A DNA stretch of 6,416 bases from JALYNX01 sp040905925 (lineage in GTDB: Bacteria > Actinomycetota > Acidimicrobiia > Spongiisociales > ZC4RG35), in NCBI GenBank assembly GCA_040905925.1, contig JBBDQO010000065.1, positions 1-6,416 on the forward strand. The letters run 5' to 3'. The number at the start of each line of letters is the position of its first letter. Positions within the stretch are counted from its first letter, which is position 1. Position numbers and translations under genes: made by a program. The notes beneath the pieces are model-generated. The model was not told the DNA's origin and did not search any database. It saw nothing but the letters and a program-made list of their open reading frames with translations. Shown here piece by piece: positions 4,979-6,416 of the stretch.

Positions 4979-6415
4979 CTACTCGATTCCCCCAAAATAC
5001 CGGGTCTTCGGCTCGAGGTACTCGTGGACCCCTTCGGGCCCCGATTCCCGCCCCATCCCCGACTGCTTCATCCCACCAAACGGGGCCTCCGGCGTAGCCG
5101 GATACCAGTCGTTGATACCGACCATGCCGAATTGGAGCTCCTCGGACACCTTGAAGGCAGTCGCCAGGTCCCGGGTGTACAGATAGGAGGCAAGTCCGTA
5201 TTCGGTGCTGTTGGCCATGGCGATGACGTCGTCGACATCGGAAAAGGGCACGATCGGCATCACCGGGCCGAACACCTCCTGTTCGTGCACCGGGCTGGCG
5301 AGGCTGACGTCGGTGAGGACGGTCGGTGCGTAGAAGTAGCCCGTGCCCTCCAGCCGGCTGCCCCCGATCAGCACCCTCGCCCCAAGGTCGACGCTGGCCG
5401 ACACCAGATGCTCCACCCGGTCGCGCTGGGTGGCATTGATCAGCGGCCCTATGGTCGTCGCTGGGTCCAAGCCGTTCCCGACCACCTGGTCCTGTGCGGC
5501 GGCGACCGCGCTCTCGCTGAACTCCCCCGCCACCGCTTCATGAACGTAAAAACGCTGCGGCGCCATGCAGACCTGACCGTTGTTGCGGACCTTGGCGCTC
5601 AAACCGCTCCTGGCCACCGCCGCGATGTCGCCGGCGTCGGGGAAGACGATCACCGGGGCATTACCACCCAGCTCGAGTGAGAGCCGGGTCACAGTGCGCG
5701 AAGCGCCGTCCATGAGGAGCTTTCCAACCCGGGTGGATCCTGTGAAGTGGATCTTCCTGACCCGGGGATCGTCGAGCATCGCCTGGCCGATCTCGTGGGG
5801 CTTGCCGTTGACCACGTTGTGGACCCCGGCGGGCAGACCCGACTCCGCCAACGCATGGGCGATCAGGAATGCCGATCGCGGGGTGTACTCGGAGGGCCGG
5901 CTGACCACGGTGCACCCGGCGGCCAGGGCAGCCGAAACCGCACGGGTCTGGTTGTAGACGGGGAAGTTCCATGCCGTGATCACGCCCACAACCCCCAACG
6001 GCTGATAGATCACGTCGATCCGCCGCCCGGCCTGTCGTGCCGGGATGGAGCGACCGTAGACGCGACGCGCCTCCTCGGCCGCCCAACGGAAGTAGTTGGG
6101 GGCGCTGGCCCACTCGCCGCGGGCCTCGGCAATCGGCTTGCCCGCCTCCTCGGTGGTGATTCGGGCGAACTCGTCGAGGTGGCCTTCGATGTACAGCGCA
6201 GCCTTCTCCAGAACCGCGCCCCTGCGATAAGCGGTCAGGTGGGACCAGGAGGGAAAGGCGGCAGCGGCGGCATCAATCGCCGCCTTGGCGTCGGTCTCGT
6301 CACCGAAAGGAAGCTGTTCGAGCACCTCCTCGGTGGCCGGGTTGACCAGATCCCAGGTGCCTCCAGCGTGGGCATCACCCCACTGCCCGTTGATGTATTG
6401 CTTGAAAGGGATCAT
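4979..6415 (-). CDS. NAD(P)-dependent aldehyde dehydrogenase, succinate-semialdehyde-dehydrogenase-like
   Basis: This cytoplasmic enzyme oxidises an aldehyde to the carboxylic acid with NAD(P)+. The 478 residues cover the whole family fold, from the N-terminal YINGQW (7-12) to the C-terminal HEYLEPKTRYFGG. Catalytic residues are present: N150 in WNFP, E248 in LELGG, C283 in GQVCMAP, and E380 in EVFGP. The cofactor loop FTGSTRVG (224-231) is typical. The position usually held by Lys in the KPSExTP motif is Arg here (R173, RPSEYTP). That Lys normally contacts the adenosine ribose of the cofactor. The end region (APFGGMKQSGMGRE) resembles succinate-semialdehyde and related dehydrogenases, but the true substrate cannot be read. 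ATG 6415 is one base from the window edge. It gives a normal family N-terminus, yet a start slightly further upstream cannot be excluded. No ribosome binding site is visible. Confidence 0.93.
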   Translation of the reverse strand: MIPFKQYINGQWGDAHAGGTWDLVNPATEEVLEQLPFGDETDAKAAIDAAAAAFPSWSHLTAYRRGAVLEKAALYIEGHLDEFARITTEEAGKPIAEARGEWASAPNYFRWAAEEARRVYGRSIPARQAGRRIDVIYQPLGVVGVITAWNFPVYNQTRAVSAALAAGCTVVSRPSEYTPRSAFLIAHALAESGLPAGVHNVVNGKPHEIGQAMLDDPRVRKIHFTGSTRVGKLLMDGASRTVTRLSLELGGNAPVIVFPDAGDIAAVARSGLSAKVRNNGQVCMAPQRFYVHEAVAGEFSESAVAAAQDQVVGNGLDPATTIGPLINATQRDRVEHLVSASVDLGARVLIGGSRLEGTGYFYAPTVLTDVSLASPVHEQEVFGPVMPIVPFSDVDDVIAMANSTEYGLASYLYTRDLATAFKVSEELQFGMVGINDWYPATPEAPFGGMKQSGMGRESGPEGVHEYLEPKTRYFGGIE

Positions 6416-6416
6416 C

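Noticed and set aside
4895..4981. Target-site duplication (CCGCTA at 4895-4900 and 4976-4981) flanking the 65-bp palindrome
   Set aside because: The 6-bp direct repeats sit at unequal distances from the arms (8 bp and 2 bp), and the right copy includes the aldehyde dehydrogenase stop codon. This is probably coincidence.

Overview
The window is GC-rich with actinobacterial-looking codon use and gene content: a PspC-domain histidine kinase with a PspC/LiaF-like partner, a DEAD-box helicase with the 'GIHV' form of motif V, and GTG starts without Shine-Dalgarno sequences. It is most likely from an Actinomycetota genome, and a ten-N scaffold gap suggests a draft or metagenome assembly. The lineage is inference, since no rRNA or marker gene is present.

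Left part (1-2415): a divergent envelope-stress module. On the minus strand, running off the left edge, lies the N-terminal 271 residues of a PspC-domain sensor kinase (PspC, several membrane helices, and an H-box with HDSVLQT). On the plus strand are a PspC / multi-helix / LiaF-like membrane protein and, 18 bp further on, a 75-residue two-helix membrane protein. The two transcription units share an intergenic region of about 120 bp. It contains a 20-bp inverted repeat (18/20 matches) whose arms sit symmetrically against the inferred -35 boxes of both genes. Both genes look leaderless. The Pro-rich linker of the PspC/LiaF protein is interrupted by an assembly gap flanked by suspicious G and C homopolymers.

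Middle part (2412-4696, minus strand): a TauE/SafE-family permease whose stop codon overlaps the stop of the small membrane protein by 4 bp. Upstream of it, 35 bp away and in the same direction, is a DEAD-box RNA helicase with a canonical RRM fused at its C-terminus. The roughly 280 bp upstream of the helicase holds no gene. It does hold a structured leader (hairpins at 4708-4725 and 4741-4786) and a striking 65-bp palindrome (4909-4973).

Right part (4979-6415, minus strand): an apparently full-length NAD(P)-dependent aldehyde dehydrogenase of the succinate-semialdehyde-dehydrogenase-like branch, starting at the window edge. Its stop lies 5 bp from the palindrome, which may act as its 3' end structure or may be a repetitive element.

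The clearest functional unit is the PspC kinase / PspC-LiaF / small membrane protein set. The most unexplained sequence structures are the symmetric operator-like repeat in its promoter region and the 65-bp palindrome. Nothing here amounts to a clearly new defence or mobile system.
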